This document shows positions 63,722-64,000 of a stretch of 64,000 nt of DNA, in pieces. Under the pieces are notes generated by a model that saw only the letters and a list, made by a program, of their open reading frames with translations, was not told where the DNA came from and ran no database searches. Positions within the stretch are counted from its first letter, which is position 1. The number at the start of each line of letters is the position of its first letter. The translations under genes were made by a program, and so were the position numbers. Origin of the DNA: Desulfacinum hydrothermale DSM 13146 (GTDB taxonomy: Bacteria > Desulfobacterota > Syntrophobacteria > Syntrophobacterales > DSM-9756); NCBI RefSeq assembly GCF_900176285.1, contig NZ_FWXF01000003.1:2501-66500 (forward strand). The letters are read 5' to 3'.

Positions 63722-64000
<279 letters not shown>

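Overview
This 64-kb window is GC-rich bacterial chromosome from a Gram-negative anaerobe. The gene content best fits a deltaproteobacterium (Desulfobacterota, in the Syntrophobacter/Desulfacinum direction). The reasons are a ResB/CcsB (system II) cytochrome c maturation pair, a methyltetrahydrofolate:corrinoid methyltransferase beside a corrinoid-protein reductive activator, a phosphofructokinase with the pyrophosphate-type signature, a MEMO-family protein and an outer-membrane (Gram-negative) export locus. The taxonomic assignment is inference; no rRNA gene is present. There is no sign of a prophage, insertion sequence or CRISPR array.

Left part (1-12 kb): resB-ccsB-tatA-tatB-tatC-rdgB read as one unit. 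They are followed by a B12-binding-fold protein lacking the usual His, an IscU-like scaffold, PPi-type phosphofructokinase, a CytX-type permease, a DUF484-GGDEF cyclase and small uncharacterised genes. Proteostasis block (12-18.5 kb): tRNA-Leu, tig, clpP, clpX, lon, tRNA-Val and tRNA-Asp. Metabolic part (18.7-27.7 kb): a GalT-like nucleotidyltransferase, YbjQ, a class III aminotransferase, the AcsE-like methyltransferase divergent from a RACo-like activator, DUF169 and chorismate synthase. Next come an N-degron cluster clpS-clpA-aat, lysC-cobO, an MBL hydrolase, efp-epmA, MEMO, a four-gene envelope/RNase operon, mogA and an EF-G paralogue.

The standout system is at 45.2-60.7 kb: a complete Pel exopolysaccharide locus in a rearranged form. 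One operon runs rightward: pelC, a separate PelA hydrolase lipoprotein, a separate PelA deacetylase, a separate PelB inner-membrane TPR protein, and a separate PelB beta-barrel. A second operon, pelD-pelE-pelF-pelG, runs leftward and meets the first tail to tail with only 35 bp between the stop codons. PelA and PelB, single polypeptides in Pseudomonas, are each divided into two secreted or membrane-targeted proteins. PelD keeps a c-di-GMP I-site (RxxD) in a degenerate GGDEF domain. Directly beyond pelD lie a response regulator-PP2C phosphatase, a HATPase anti-sigma-type kinase and a STAS antagonist, forming a partner-switch module like Pseudomonas HsbR/HsbA. A working model is that c-di-GMP gates polymer synthesis through PelD/E/F/G, PelA parts trim and deacetylate in the periplasm, and PelB/PelC export the product, with the partner switch as a candidate regulator.

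The window ends with xerC-hslV-hslU and the start of argB, which runs off the right edge.
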